Source: Oscarella lobularis (Eukaryota > Porifera > Homoscleromorpha > Homosclerophorida > Oscarellidae). From it: a DNA stretch of 64,000 nucleotides. This document shows positions 1 through 9,300 of this stretch, piece by piece; position 1 is the first letter of the stretch, and each line of letters opens with the position of its first letter. The position numbers and the translations under genes are program-made. The DNA is taken from assembly GCF_947507565.1 (NCBI RefSeq), contig NC_089189.1, positions 806,001-870,000 on the forward strand, read 5' to 3'. The notes under the pieces are model-generated. The model did no database searches and was not told the DNA's origin. It saw only the letters and a program-made list of their open reading frames with translations.

Positions 1-1028
1 CATACTTGGCCAAGCCCTGTATGTGTGATTGCTCAACGAGAGATAACATCGAAACGAATTCATCTCTAATATCGTGGCCAACACTTAATTAGAGAAAGAA
101 AAAAATTCAATTAGTTAAAGAAGACGTCGGTTATTTTACCGTCTCATGTTCGAAACGTTGTACGCCTTTTCGATGGGTTCCGATCCTTTGACGCTGTGCA
201 CAATCCCTTTGCCCGTTTGATTCAGATAGTACGACATTCTCCCATAGTCCCTGTCGGCGTCTCCTCCCGACGGAATGTTGCAGTCGTCGTTCTTCAAAAA
301 TTCAACTCCCCAAGAAGCTGAAATAATCGAATCAAAAGAAGATAAGATTTAGTTTTCCTTTTTCTTAGTACCGTATGTCTTGGCGTCGATTTCTTCGTGT
401 CCATAGGCGCCGGGACGATGCTGGCACGTGTACAAACCGCGATCCGTGTATAAGCCTGCCTCGATTAATTGATTAATTAAATCTATTTGCGATTCTGATC
501 GCGTATACCGAATTTGAGTCCTTTGCTGTGAACGTATTGGATTAAATTTGGGAGGCCGCTCGGAAATTTGCTCGGATCGGGAATGATTACTCCGTCGGAA
601 GTTCGATTGATTTGCCAACAATCTATTAATTAAAAAATAAAAATGAAGTATCACGTGATATAGTATATGACTGCAAACTTTTAGTAAATAACACATTTTT
701 ACTGATAGTATTGATCGATTTATTAATAATAAGAGGATTTTTTTACCGTCCAAGTTGACGTACTCGTATCCGCAATCTTTGAGTCCAGTGCTCACAAACG
801 CGTCTGCAATGCCCTTGATGACGTCCTCGTTCAGTCCGTGACAACCGAAATGATTCCACGAGTTCCTTTCGGAAGGGCGTGGATGAATGGGCAATCTTGC
901 CGAAGACAGGCTACTTACCATCCCATTGGCGGCGTCTGAGCGACGACAGGACCATTGGGAAGAGCCGAGGCAAGCAGAAAGCCTTTGGAAAACAGTAATG
1001 CTACGACGAACACTTGCATGGAACTCAT
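1..1028 (-). CDS. alpha-galactosidase-like glycoside hydrolase (GH27), 5' part, runs off left edge
   Basis: Secreted or lysosomal alpha-galactosidase/alpha-N-acetylgalactosaminidase family enzyme that would remove terminal alpha-linked galactose (or GalNAc). Spliced by eye into six exons: 1028-919, 865-747, 622-509, 455-372, 317-140 and 83-1, all with GT-AG introns and consistent phase. It opens with a hydrophobic signal peptide (MSSMQVFVVALLF...). Then come family hallmarks in order: PPMGWNSWNHFGC, VSTGLKDCGYEYVNLDDCW, the GLKFGLY block and the WGVEFLKNDDCN block, whose first D in KNDDC aligns with the catalytic nucleophile of GH27. The acid/base region and C-terminal beta domain lie beyond the left end. 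Start chosen at the first ATG of two in-frame (1028; also 1019). Which of the two substrates is used cannot be told from this part. Family assignment is very secure. Confidence 0.92.
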
Positions 1029-1215
1029 TACGTGATTGGTCCCGGATAAGTCTATAAACACTTCAGTGACTTATGGATATACGTGAAATGAGAAGTGCGA
1101 GGTGTTTTTGTTCTACTACCGATAAAGCCCTACCATTATGGTTGCCATAGTCAATCTTTTAATTTTAGAGGCGTTCCTCTCTTCAATTACGTCACGAGAT
1201 TCGAAGTCTGTAAAC

Positions 1216-2886
1216 ATGAAGATCGTGCTTTTAGTTATCCACCTAGCCTTGGTGTGTCAAGGTCAGAAACCCAAAATGCGTGTTACTCAAGGCACACTCT
1301 ACGTGGAGTCACCTAACGACATTCGCTTCCAGTCGACCGGATCAATTTTCTTCAACGACGTAAAAGTTCAGGGCAATTTGCGCGGTCCTAAGGGCGACGC
1401 GGGTCAAGCAGGCAATCCAGGCCCACAAGGAGACGACGGTGCATCGGGAAGAGACGGACAAAAAGGCGACGCCGGAGCCCAAGGACAAACCGGGCCAAAA
1501 GGAAATCCAGGCTCCGACGGTTTACCCGGTGCTAAAGGAAGTACAGGAGCGGCGGGAAACGACGGCCAAAAGGGAGCGACGGGAGCCTCCGGTAAAGACG
1601 GCCAAAAAGGAGACGCAGGTACTGCAGGAAAAGACGGACTAAAAGGAGTCGCAGGGACTGCGGGGAAAAACGGTCTTAAAGGCGACGCAGGAAAGAAAGG
1701 AGAACCGGGCATCAGCGCAAATAACTCCGCTATTCAATCGGCTCTCGATAAAGCTCTCAAAAAGATAGCCGAGCTCGAAACCCGACTAGCGATTCTAGAA
1801 CCGCCGCCGTCGTACGGCTATGGAACGGACGGTTCGTGGAACGTCAAAATCGGAGCGACCGTTACGTCGGCCTGCGCTTACGTCACACAAGCGACCGTTC
1901 TAACTGGAAGCAAGTCGATGACCGTTAGCAGCTGCAGTCTATTCAAAAAGGACGACGAAGTCCTTTTTCATCAAACGCAGCATTTCGCACACGCGGGAAC
2001 GTACGAAACGGCTTACGTCCGATCGTGCACGTCAAATCGACTCTCAATCGCCGACGGGATTAACTCTCCGTACTATTCTAACGCTTTCTCGGGCGCCAAT
2101 CCGGCCGTTACTCAAATCGTCAAAGTGCCGCACTATTCCGACGTCGCGATCGCCGGCACCGTTCAAGCGTCGACTTGGAACGGCAAGTGCGGGGGCATCG
2201 TCGCCTTTCGGTCGAACTCTACGGTAACGATCAGCGGCACGGTGACCGTTCGGGGTAAGGGATTCCGCGGCGCGCCCAAGTACGATTCCGGTAGCGACTA
2301 CGTGCACGGCTACGTCGGAGAATCAGAGAAGGTGAGCTACAAGGCAATTCGTCAGTCGCCCGCTATCGGGTCCGGCGGCGGCGGCGGAAATGGACAAGGC
2401 GGCGGTTACGGCGGCGCTCATCGCACCGTCGGATCGACCCCCGAACGAGGCGGTTGCGACGTCAAGAGCGCCGGAGCCCCGTCGACGATCGGATCGGATG
2501 ATTTCGGGGAGATTTTTATGGGCGGTTCGGGCGGTGCGTCCGGCTCGCACGGAAGCGGGACGCGAGACGGTGCGGAGGGCGGTGCGAGCGGCGGAATCGT
2601 TTTTATTTACGGTAAAACGTCGGTTAGCGTTACGGGATCGATTGACGCTCGAGGACTCGGGGGAACAAACGGATATAAGTCGACTCAAGGACAGCCTATT
2701 GGAGGGGGCGGGGGAGGAGCCGGGGGAGCCGTTATGATCGTATCGACTGCAAAGTTCGGTCAAAGAGGAAAGGTTTTGGTGAGCGGTGGAGCGGGCGGTA
2801 ACCGGGCAACGGGAAATGGCTGCAATCCTGGAGGAGCAGGTGGGTCTGGCGGGGAAGGAAGGATACTAACTGAACAGCGGGCCTAA
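1216..2886 (+). CDS. secreted collagen-neck-head protein with glycine-rich C-terminal domain, copy 1
   Basis: Intronless, 556 aa from the ATG at 1216; an upstream in-frame ATG (1138) would bury the signal peptide, so it was not chosen. Order: signal peptide (MKIVLLVIHLALVCQG), short N-terminal segment, 37 uninterrupted Gly-X-Y triplets, an amphipathic helix with heptad-like spacing (residues SALDKALKKIAELETRLAIL), then a head of about 360 residues. The first half of the head has six or so cysteines; the second half is rich in GGGGG and GGAGG runs separated by short beta-like strands (GIVFIYG, VMIVSTA, GKVLVSG). Signal-collagen-helical neck-head is the layout of collectins, but the head is not a C-type lectin. 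Its glycine-rich part resembles bacterial secreted glycine-rich beta-solenoid proteins (from memory, unverified). Likely an extracellular trimer. The function is not known to me. Confidence 0.85.
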   Translation: MKIVLLVIHLALVCQGQKPKMRVTQGTLYVESPNDIRFQSTGSIFFNDVKVQGNLRGPKGDAGQAGNPGPQGDDGASGRDGQKGDAGAQGQTGPKGNPGSDGLPGAKGSTGAAGNDGQKGATGASGKDGQKGDAGTAGKDGLKGVAGTAGKNGLKGDAGKKGEPGISANNSAIQSALDKALKKIAELETRLAILEPPPSYGYGTDGSWNVKIGATVTSACAYVTQATVLTGSKSMTVSSCSLFKKDDEVLFHQTQHFAHAGTYETAYVRSCTSNRLSIADGINSPYYSNAFSGANPAVTQIVKVPHYSDVAIAGTVQASTWNGKCGGIVAFRSNSTVTISGTVTVRGKGFRGAPKYDSGSDYVHGYVGESEKVSYKAIRQSPAIGSGGGGGNGQGGGYGGAHRTVGSTPERGGCDVKSAGAPSTIGSDDFGEIFMGGSGGASGSHGSGTRDGAEGGASGGIVFIYGKTSVSVTGSIDARGLGGTNGYKSTQGQPIGGGGGGAGGAVMIVSTAKFGQRGKVLVSGGAGGNRATGNGCNPGGAGGSGGEGRILTEQRA

Positions 2887-3231
2887 TTTAATTAGGAAGG
2901 ACAAGGCCGTGATACAACTATTTGTCTGTTACTGCTGCTTGTTTGTCGTGCTGAGTTGCCGTTCACTTGCAGATGTGCGAACAGCGCTCTCTTTAGCTTA
3001 TTTCCGAACTCGTAAACGATCGCGTCAAGGAGAGAGTTATTCCTAGCTACGCGTACGTGGCAATCGACGGCGGGCTCATTTGCATTGTAATAACCTATAT
3101 ATGCATATGCATTTGCGGCACACGCTATCTACTGCGTATGCAATTGCGGTACGTAGCGAAAAAAGAATGACGTCCAGCAGTGCGCAGTCACACGGTGCCC
3201 TGACTCAACCGTAACCGCTTGTACTGCAAAC
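2887..3231. other. intergenic: copy-1 3' UTR and copy-2 promoter region
   Basis: No coding potential. The first roughly 75 bases after the copy-1 stop (to about 2957) are closely matched by the bases after the copy-2 stop (4660-4731), so the duplicated unit includes the start of the 3' UTR. The sequence upstream of copy 2 does not obviously match the sequence upstream of copy 1, which suggests the duplication started near the signal peptide. No clear TATA box chosen. Confidence 0.6.
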
Positions 3232-4659
3232 ATGATGAAGATCGTGCTTTTAGCTATCCATCTGTTAGCATGTCAGGCTCAAAACCCCAGAATGCGTGTA
3301 ACTCAAGGTAGTCTCTACGTGGAGTCGCCAAACGACATTCACTTTCAATCGACCGGATCAATTTTCTTCAACGATATTCAAGTTCAGGGCAATTTGCGCG
3401 GTCCTAAGGGCGACGCGGGTCAAGTAGGCAATCCAGGCCAACAAGGAGACGACGGCCAAAAAGGCGACGCAGGAGAACCGGGTATCAGCGCAAATAACTC
3501 CGCTATTCAGTCGGCTCTAGATAAAGCTCTCAAAAAGATAGCCGAGCTCGAAACCCGACTAGCGATTCTAGAACCGCCGCCGTCGTACGGCTACGGAACG
3601 GACGGTTCGTGGAACGTCAAAAGCGGAGCGACCGTTACGTCGGCCTGCGCTTACGTCACACAAGCGACCGTTCTAACTGGAAGCAAGTCGATGACCGTTA
3701 GCAGCTGCAGTCTATTCAAAAAGGACGACGAAGTCCTTTTTCATCAAACGCAGCATTTCGCACACGCGGGAACGTACGAAACGGCTTACGTCCGATCGTG
3801 CACGTCAAATCGACTCTCAATCGCCGACGGCATTAACTCTCCGTACTATTCTAACGTTTTCACGGGCGCCAATCCGGCCGTTACTCAAATCGTCAAAGTG
3901 CCGCACTATTCCGACGTCACGATTGCCGGCACCGTTCAAGCGTCGACTTGGAACGGCAAGTGCGGCGGCATCGTCGCCTTTCGGTCGAACTCCACAGTGA
4001 CGATCAGCGGCACGGTGACCGTTCGGGGTAAGGGATTCCGCGGTGCGCCCAAGTACGATTCCGGTAGCGACTACGTGCACGGCTACGTCGGAGAATCGGA
4101 GAAGGTGAGCTACAAGGCAATTCGTCAGTCGCCCGCTATCGGGTCCGGCGGCGGCGGCGGAAATGGACAAGGCGGCGGTTACGGCGGCGCTCATCGCACC
4201 GTCGGATCGACCCCCGAACGAGGCGGTTGCGACATCGCTAGCGCCGGAGCTCCGTCGGCGATCGGATCGGATGATTTTGGGGAGATTTTTATGGGCGGTT
4301 CGGGCGGCGCGTCCGGGTCGCACGGAAGCGGGACGCGAGACGGTGCGGAGGGCGGTGCGAGCGGCGGAATCGTTTTTATTTACGGTAAAACGTCGGTTAG
4401 CGTTACGGGATCGATTGACGCTCGAGGACTCGGGGGAACAAATGGATATAAGTCGTCTCAAGGACAGCCTATTGGAGGGGGCGGTGGAGGAGCCGGGGGA
4501 GCCGTTATGATCGTATCGACTGCGAAGTTTGGTCAAAGAGGAAAGGTTTTGGTGACCGGTGGAGCGGGCGGTAACCGGGCAACGGGAATTGGCTGCAATC
4601 CTGGAGGAGCAGGTGGGTCTGGCGGGGAAGGAAGGATACTAACGGAACAGCGGGCCTAA
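3232..4659 (+). CDS. secreted collagen-neck-head protein with glycine-rich C-terminal domain, copy 2 (short collagen)
   Basis: Tandem, intronless paralogue of the upstream gene, same strand. Two adjacent ATGs (3232, 3235); the second aligns with the copy-1 start. Signal peptide MKIVLLAIHLLACQA, the same N-terminal segment, only 10 Gly-X-Y triplets instead of 37, then the same helical neck and head. The length difference from copy 1 (474 versus 556 aa counted from MKIV) is explained by 27 triplets (81 aa) plus one signal-peptide residue. Neck and head differ by only scattered substitutions (for example NAFSG/NVFTG, VKSAG/IASAG), so the copies are recent or kept alike by gene conversion. The shorter stalk should place the head closer to the N-terminal end of the trimer. 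The collagen stalk is the variable part, presumably by unequal exchange between triplet repeats. Confidence 0.85.
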   Translation: MMKIVLLAIHLLACQAQNPRMRVTQGSLYVESPNDIHFQSTGSIFFNDIQVQGNLRGPKGDAGQVGNPGQQGDDGQKGDAGEPGISANNSAIQSALDKALKKIAELETRLAILEPPPSYGYGTDGSWNVKSGATVTSACAYVTQATVLTGSKSMTVSSCSLFKKDDEVLFHQTQHFAHAGTYETAYVRSCTSNRLSIADGINSPYYSNVFTGANPAVTQIVKVPHYSDVTIAGTVQASTWNGKCGGIVAFRSNSTVTISGTVTVRGKGFRGAPKYDSGSDYVHGYVGESEKVSYKAIRQSPAIGSGGGGGNGQGGGYGGAHRTVGSTPERGGCDIASAGAPSAIGSDDFGEIFMGGSGGASGSHGSGTRDGAEGGASGGIVFIYGKTSVSVTGSIDARGLGGTNGYKSSQGQPIGGGGGGAGGAVMIVSTAKFGQRGKVLVTGGAGGNRATGIGCNPGGAGGSGGEGRILTEQRA

Positions 4660-4864
4660 ATTGAGAAGGACAGGGCCGCGATACAACTATTTGTCTGTTA
4701 CTGCTGCTTGTTTGTCGTGCTGAGTTGTAACTGTAGCCACTCCGAAGAAAAGAACCTTTAGCTTAGCGCGCGCAGTGAAAACAGAAGCCAAGAGAAGCCG
4801 CCCGCAGAAGCCGCTGAGCTAGCCTGCTAGCCCTGAGCCTGTGGCCTTCTGAAGACTCCAAGCT

Positions 4865-6285
4865 ATGGAAAACGAGGACCGGCGGTTGAGCATCAGCATT
4901 GGAAACAAAACTAAGGACATTGCACGACTTCAAAGCTTTTGCCAGGAGGCAGGATCCAACGCCAAGTCTCTCGTAGTGCATGCATCGATATCAGATGATC
5001 AAGTCGAGCCATTCGCAGGTACACAGCAAAGAGCAAAAGCCACGCCCCGCATATCAAATTTCTAAACTAAAAACCCCGCCCCCATTTAGATGCACTTCGC
5101 GCGAACCCGTCTCTGACGTCAATAACTCTCGATCTTCCCGAAATATCCGACTCGGGATTCGACCATCTATCGACGCTTTTCAATCGTAGCCTCCGTTCGC
5201 TCGGCATATGGGCAAATCGTCTCACGTCCAAAGGCTTGGAAGCTCTCGCTCAAAATCTCCTCACGTGCCCCCGTCTCGAACGTCTCGATCTCTACGCAAC
5301 CCAGTGCGATCGACACGACCTGACCTTCGGCGACGCGGGCGTCGACTGCCTCGCGCGCGCTCTCGAACGCCAGCGCAAAATAATGACGTACGTCGGCGTG
5401 CGTCAAAACGCGATTTCCGACGTAGGCGTGGCCAATCTAATGACGTCACTTCAACGCAAAACCTACGTAGTGGAAACTCTCAATCTGCAGGGAAATAACA
5501 TAACAAGCGTGGGCGTGTCTCACATCGCTCGCATGCTGAAAGAGAGCGGAGACTGCCTGAAGGAATTATCTCTCGAAGGCAATAGTCTCATTGGCGATGA
5601 CGGGGCTATTTTATTAGCAGACGCTCTGTCGTCGCCCACGGCACGTCTCGAGTCGCTCAATCTGAAATCATGCGCAATCAGCGATGCCGGTGCCATGCGA
5701 TTTGCTCAAGTTCTCTCGTCGTCATCGTCGTCGCTAAGGGAGCTAATTCTCGATGGAAACTCGTCGCTAGGCGACAAGTCGGTTGAACTGATAGCGCGCG
5801 CTTTGGCAAGAAATTCGACGCTGACGCGTCTCGGCTTGAAATCGTGTCGCGTCGGAGACGAGGGCACCGTCCAATTGGCTCGATCTCTGAGAGAGAATCG
5901 ATGTCTCGAACATCTCCTTTTGGATAATAATGAAATTGGTGATGCAGGGGCGATTGAATTGGCCGATGCTCTTCAACGAAACAGGTACGCTATATCTCTC
6001 ATTATTGATCCGCTTCTATGTTATTTTCTAAGGACGCTTAAGTATCTGTCTCTGACTAAGACTCGTATTGGTGGTCAGGGTCGGGCGAAGTTGACTCGTT
6101 CGCTCGAATTCAATAGCGTCATGTTGGAGATTGCGCTGGCGAGCGAGGCAAACGCTTCTTCGACGGACCTGCGCGCGGTCGAGGGTCTACTGGCTAAGAA
6201 TCGCGAGATAGAGAAGCTGAGACGCGAGTTGGAGACGTGTAGACGCGAGCGAGACGAAGCACTTGCACAACTTGCAGGGAAGTGA
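4865..6285 (+). CDS. leucine-rich repeat protein, ribonuclease-inhibitor/NLR type, with C-terminal coiled coil
   Basis: Three exons: 4865-5018, 5090-5984 and 6033-6285, joined in phase to 433 aa. The second intron is only 48 nt and free of stops, so an unspliced reading would also stay open; splicing restores the repeat (NR|TLKYLSL), which supports the intron. The body is a run of about 28-residue repeats of the LxxLxLxxNxIxDxGxxxLAxAL kind, as in RNH1 and the LRR part of NLR proteins. It ends in a charged helical segment (NREIEKLRRELETCRRERDEA), probably a coiled coil. There is no NACHT, death-fold domain, signal peptide or membrane segment, so a cytosolic protein-binding scaffold is likely. 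The partner is unknown. It converges with the J-protein gene, leaving about 156 bases between the stop codons. Confidence 0.85.
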
Positions 6286-6441
6286 TCGGATCCGTAATTA
6301 ATATGAGAGTGATTCTACTATGTACGCACTCGCCTTTATTTTTGTTTATCGTTTTTACCTCATAATGATGAACCGTTCTTTTAAAATACTGTATGTTATA
6401 TATTAAAAATGTATGTACAATGCTTATCTAATTATTATTAT

Positions 6442-7588
6442 TTATTTGTTTCGTTTTCGGTGCGTTTCTGCTAGTTGCTCGAGTTGCTTCTTCGTTGTAG
6501 TCGATCTAAATTGCAGCATTTCTTCCCTCTCCCAGATTGACACACTCTTTAGCTTCCCTACTTAGCTCGGTTTCGAACTTCTTCATAGACCTCGTTACTC
6601 TCCTTGTTTTGAACGTCAAGAAAGTTCGTCATTGTCTCGTGAGCAACGCTAAAAACACCGTAGACGTACGCAGGCAAACAGGAGGTCTAATTTACTGTAT
6701 TCGTCCAAATTGCACTAATCCACCTACGACCGTAATAGCGACGAGAATGCCGACGACCACGGCATTGCTAGCGCGACTTCGCGCGGAACGAGCCTGCTTC
6801 GGAAAGTCGTGCTCACTACAATCAATAAGAGAGGAATACGTTTATTAATTACTTAAATCAAATTAATTAATTATAATCAAAGAGAATCAATAGGGGAGGA
6901 ATACGTTTATTAATTAATTAATTAATCAAAGAGGTGTAGGATGTGTTTCTATATAAAAAAGATTAAACTAAACTAGACGTTTTTATTACTAGTGGTAGGA
7001 TGACGTATATCGCCTGTCCGTCGTACTGGTGGAGTGGGGGTGACGGTAATTCGACTGTTCGCCGTTTACTCGAGCATCGTACTGGCTTCTAGTCGTCGGA
7101 TCGGACAGCACGGAGTAGGCTTCATTCAGCTATTAGTTATCACGAGAAAACTGATACAGTACACATAATAAATCAAAGAGCAGAGGAATTTCAGGAGAAC
7201 GAAGTTTAGAACTTTGAAATTTTAACTACAAAAGGTCCGATCGTATACCTGTACGAAATCTTGGTGCAGGGATTCGTTTCCCGGATTGGTGTCCGGATGG
7301 CACTACAGTGTTTGGCGTCTCGACTTGGCACGTTATTTCTGCACTAGCGTCACCTTTTTCGACTTGGAAATGAACGACGCGCGAATTTCCTTCTGCGTTG
7401 CCGACCTTTCGACGTCCAGCACGTCGTAAAACGTTCTGGGGAATCGAAGGTGAGTATGCAGGAAGCACGACGAGCGAGACCCACCTTCTAGATAGCAAAC
7501 TGCCGGTAAATAAGTCCCTACGGAAACCGTTAGGACCGCAGTAGACGCGTCGACTAGAGAAAAGAACGGAGATAACGTCGCATGCCAT
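6442..7588 (-). CDS. DNAJC4: DnaJ (Hsp40) J-domain protein, DNAJC4-like, with a membrane segment
   Basis: Seven small exons spliced by eye: 7588-7485, 7435-7354, 7302-7249, 7129-6990, 6815-6696, 6648-6562 and 6505-6442. All are GT-AG and all phases agree; the product is 216 aa. The J domain starts near residue 35 (TFYDVLDVERSATQKEI) and carries the essential HPD tripeptide (CHPDTNPGNESLH), then LNEAYSVLSDPTTRSQYD. A single hydrophobic stretch follows near residue 145 (AVVVGILVAITVVGGLV), then a basic helical tail. J domain, one membrane segment and short tail are the plan of DNAJC4, and the DTNPGN...LHxxFV wording is typical of that subfamily. It should recruit and stimulate an Hsp70 at a membrane. 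None of the exons is long enough to look coding alone. The symbol is a family-level assignment. Confidence 0.82.
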
Positions 7589-7769
7589 TAGGAGTAGCCC
7601 GTATGAAATTTTTAAGCGGTGATGTCACCCCGCAGATAATATGATGTCATACACGTTGTCTAACATGCGTGACTTTCGGCATTGAGCAAACCGCAATCTT
7701 ACTGACCTCCCAGAACCGCATTCTTTAGGCCGAATCCTATTCTTGCGTATACCACTTTCGGTGTACTAA

Positions 7770-8098
7770 TTATAAGATTCTCGCCGTCTTCTCCGAGTCG
7801 TCGTCTTCTTTGAACGAGATCCTCCCACAACCGCCCACGGGCATCAGAGTGGGCTCATACGTACCGTTGAAACCGAGTCTGCCGAACTTCAATAATACGC
7901 GAAATTCACACCTAATTCGACTACAAATGTCAAATTTTTACTCACAGCTACTAAAGCCAAGGCTTTTGATAGGGAGTGCTTGGAGTGCTTGGAATGCGGG
8001 GGTGATTCCTTTGCGGTAGACCGTCTAGAAGCAATAGCGTAAAATGTTGCTAAATCGACGCCTACGATCGGTTGCCGCATGGACGGCATGCACGTCAA
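7770..8098 (-). CDS. possible small two-exon gene, unrecognised
   Basis: Tentative model: exon 8098-7946, GTGAGT donor, intron 7945-7887, exon 7886-7770, joined in phase to an 89-aa protein. The second exon (FGRLGFNGTYEPTLMPVGG... then an acidic EDDDSEK end) looks protein-like, and the first has a serine/histidine-rich patch. No family recognised. It would be divergent from the secreted-protein gene, with only about 134 bases between the two starts, and would share its promoter region. It may be part of a longer gene with further exons, or not a gene at all. Confidence 0.3.
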
Positions 8099-8172
8099 GC
8101 CGTGTTCCTACAATCCCGTGACGCCGGCCATCTCATCTGCGCCCCCGCTTGCTCGTTTTAGAAAAGGCACAG

Positions 8173-8180
8173 TATATAAG
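8173..8180 (+). promoter_or_regulatory. TATA box of the secreted-protein gene
   Basis: TATATAAG followed by a short G-rich spacer lies about 53 bases before the start ATG at 8233. This is the position expected for a core promoter with a transcription start near 8205. It is one of the few textbook TATA boxes in the window. Confidence 0.6.
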
Positions 8181-8232
8181 AGGGAGCTACTGGGCATTTC
8201 GACTCACAGTTTCACCACGGCATGTCGAAGAG

Positions 8233-9066
8233 ATGACGGTACCAATCAGAGTCGTAGTCTTAGTGGCGGTGGCTGTCGTTAGTCTCGGACTCGCCGAGGC
8301 TGAAAAGGTCTTCATACACACAACGATAAAATTTGACTAATATATGCTTCCCTATAGAGTGCCTGTGCAAAATCGATATTGCTTTTCACGTGGACTGGCG
8401 ATGATCGGATCGCCGACGTGAAGCTGTTGAGTACGTCGCCAGGTAACCAGTCATCGTCGTCGTTGCTTCAAAGTCGATGCCAGGCACAAGAAAGCGATTT
8501 GTTTTCTTATTCCTACAATGTATCGACGAGAGAGTTCACCTTCTCTTCCCTGTTCAATAGCAGTAAGCGTTTGTCTGTCGACGAGAACGGACGGCTTATT
8601 GTGCAGGTATACATAATGTCCTCTCTTGCACGGCTTTATACGTTAGAGCTTCTGCGTTTATCCTTAGACAGCAAATACAACGGTCTTCAAAATATGCCAA
8701 AGCCATAAAGCGAACTCCAGTTCAAATACTGATTATCTAAGCCTCTATGCAAAACGACAAACGAACGAAACGACGGTTCCCGACTACTTTCTCGTAAAGC
8801 CGGGCGGACTCAGAGGATTCCAAGGACATCATCCGCTTCTGATTCCCCAATGTTGCTCGAATATTTTGGCTCCCGAGTGCGGCGCTTTTTCTCGTAGGGT
8901 TTTGTCGAAGACTGAGCGCCTGCCTTACCAGATCATGATGGTTAGAGCCCTTTCTCATTCCTATCTCCTGGGAAAAACGGTTCGAGACGCGTGCGGTCTT
9001 TCTTCGTTGCACTGGCCCTGGGAGCTCTGCAAGTGCGCCTGGGCGGAGAAGTCGAAGAACGATTGA
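8233..9066 (+). CDS. secreted protein of unknown family
   Basis: Three exons, 8233-8307, 8358-8606 and 8668-9066, all joined in phase 0 to 240 aa. Residues 1-23 are a strong signal peptide (MTVPIRVVVLVAVAVVSLGLAEA). The mature part has about nine cysteines, several NxS/T sites in the middle, and a C-terminal block with CCSNILAPECGAF and DACGLSSLHWPWELCKCAW. No transmembrane helix follows the signal peptide. An AATAAA about 90 bases after the stop is a good polyadenylation signal. I do not recognise the family; an early strand-rich part (LLFTWTGDDRIADVKLLS...) could be a beta-trefoil or jelly-roll, but that is a guess. The splice junctions are supported by frame continuity over the long third exon. 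Confidence 0.65.
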
Positions 9067-9300
9067 TATATGCTCAGCTGGAACGCGCAGTAACCGAGTT
9101 GTGTTCTTGGAATTTTTTTCTGTCTCGACGTTCAAATTTGCTCGACGTTTCACTGCAATAAAAAACATGTGATGGTCCCCACGTTTAATTATTGAATCAC
9201 GTGCTCGTAATTATTGATTACTTTTCTCTCGGCTCTCGCGTTAGGCTTCGAAGTCTCGGACGAACAGCTAAGCTGGAGGCTGCGTCGAAACGTAAAGAGC

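Noticed and set aside
1404-1712. Proline-rich minus-strand frame opposite the collagen stalk
   Set aside because: Antisense shadow of Gly-X-Y codons; no independent support.
2044-2763. Arginine-rich minus-strand frames opposite the collagen-head coding sequence, also at 3817-4536
   Set aside because: Mirror images of the conserved coding strand, duplicated because the gene is duplicated.
5985-6032. Treating 5985-6032 as coding within the LRR gene
   Set aside because: The 48 bases are in frame and free of stops, but carry GTACGC...TCTAAG ends and interrupt an LRR; removal gives a regular repeat.
6537-6848. 103-codon plus-strand frame
   Set aside because: Overlaps exons 5 and 6 of the J-protein on the other strand, which are supported by phase, the membrane segment and continuity with the J domain.
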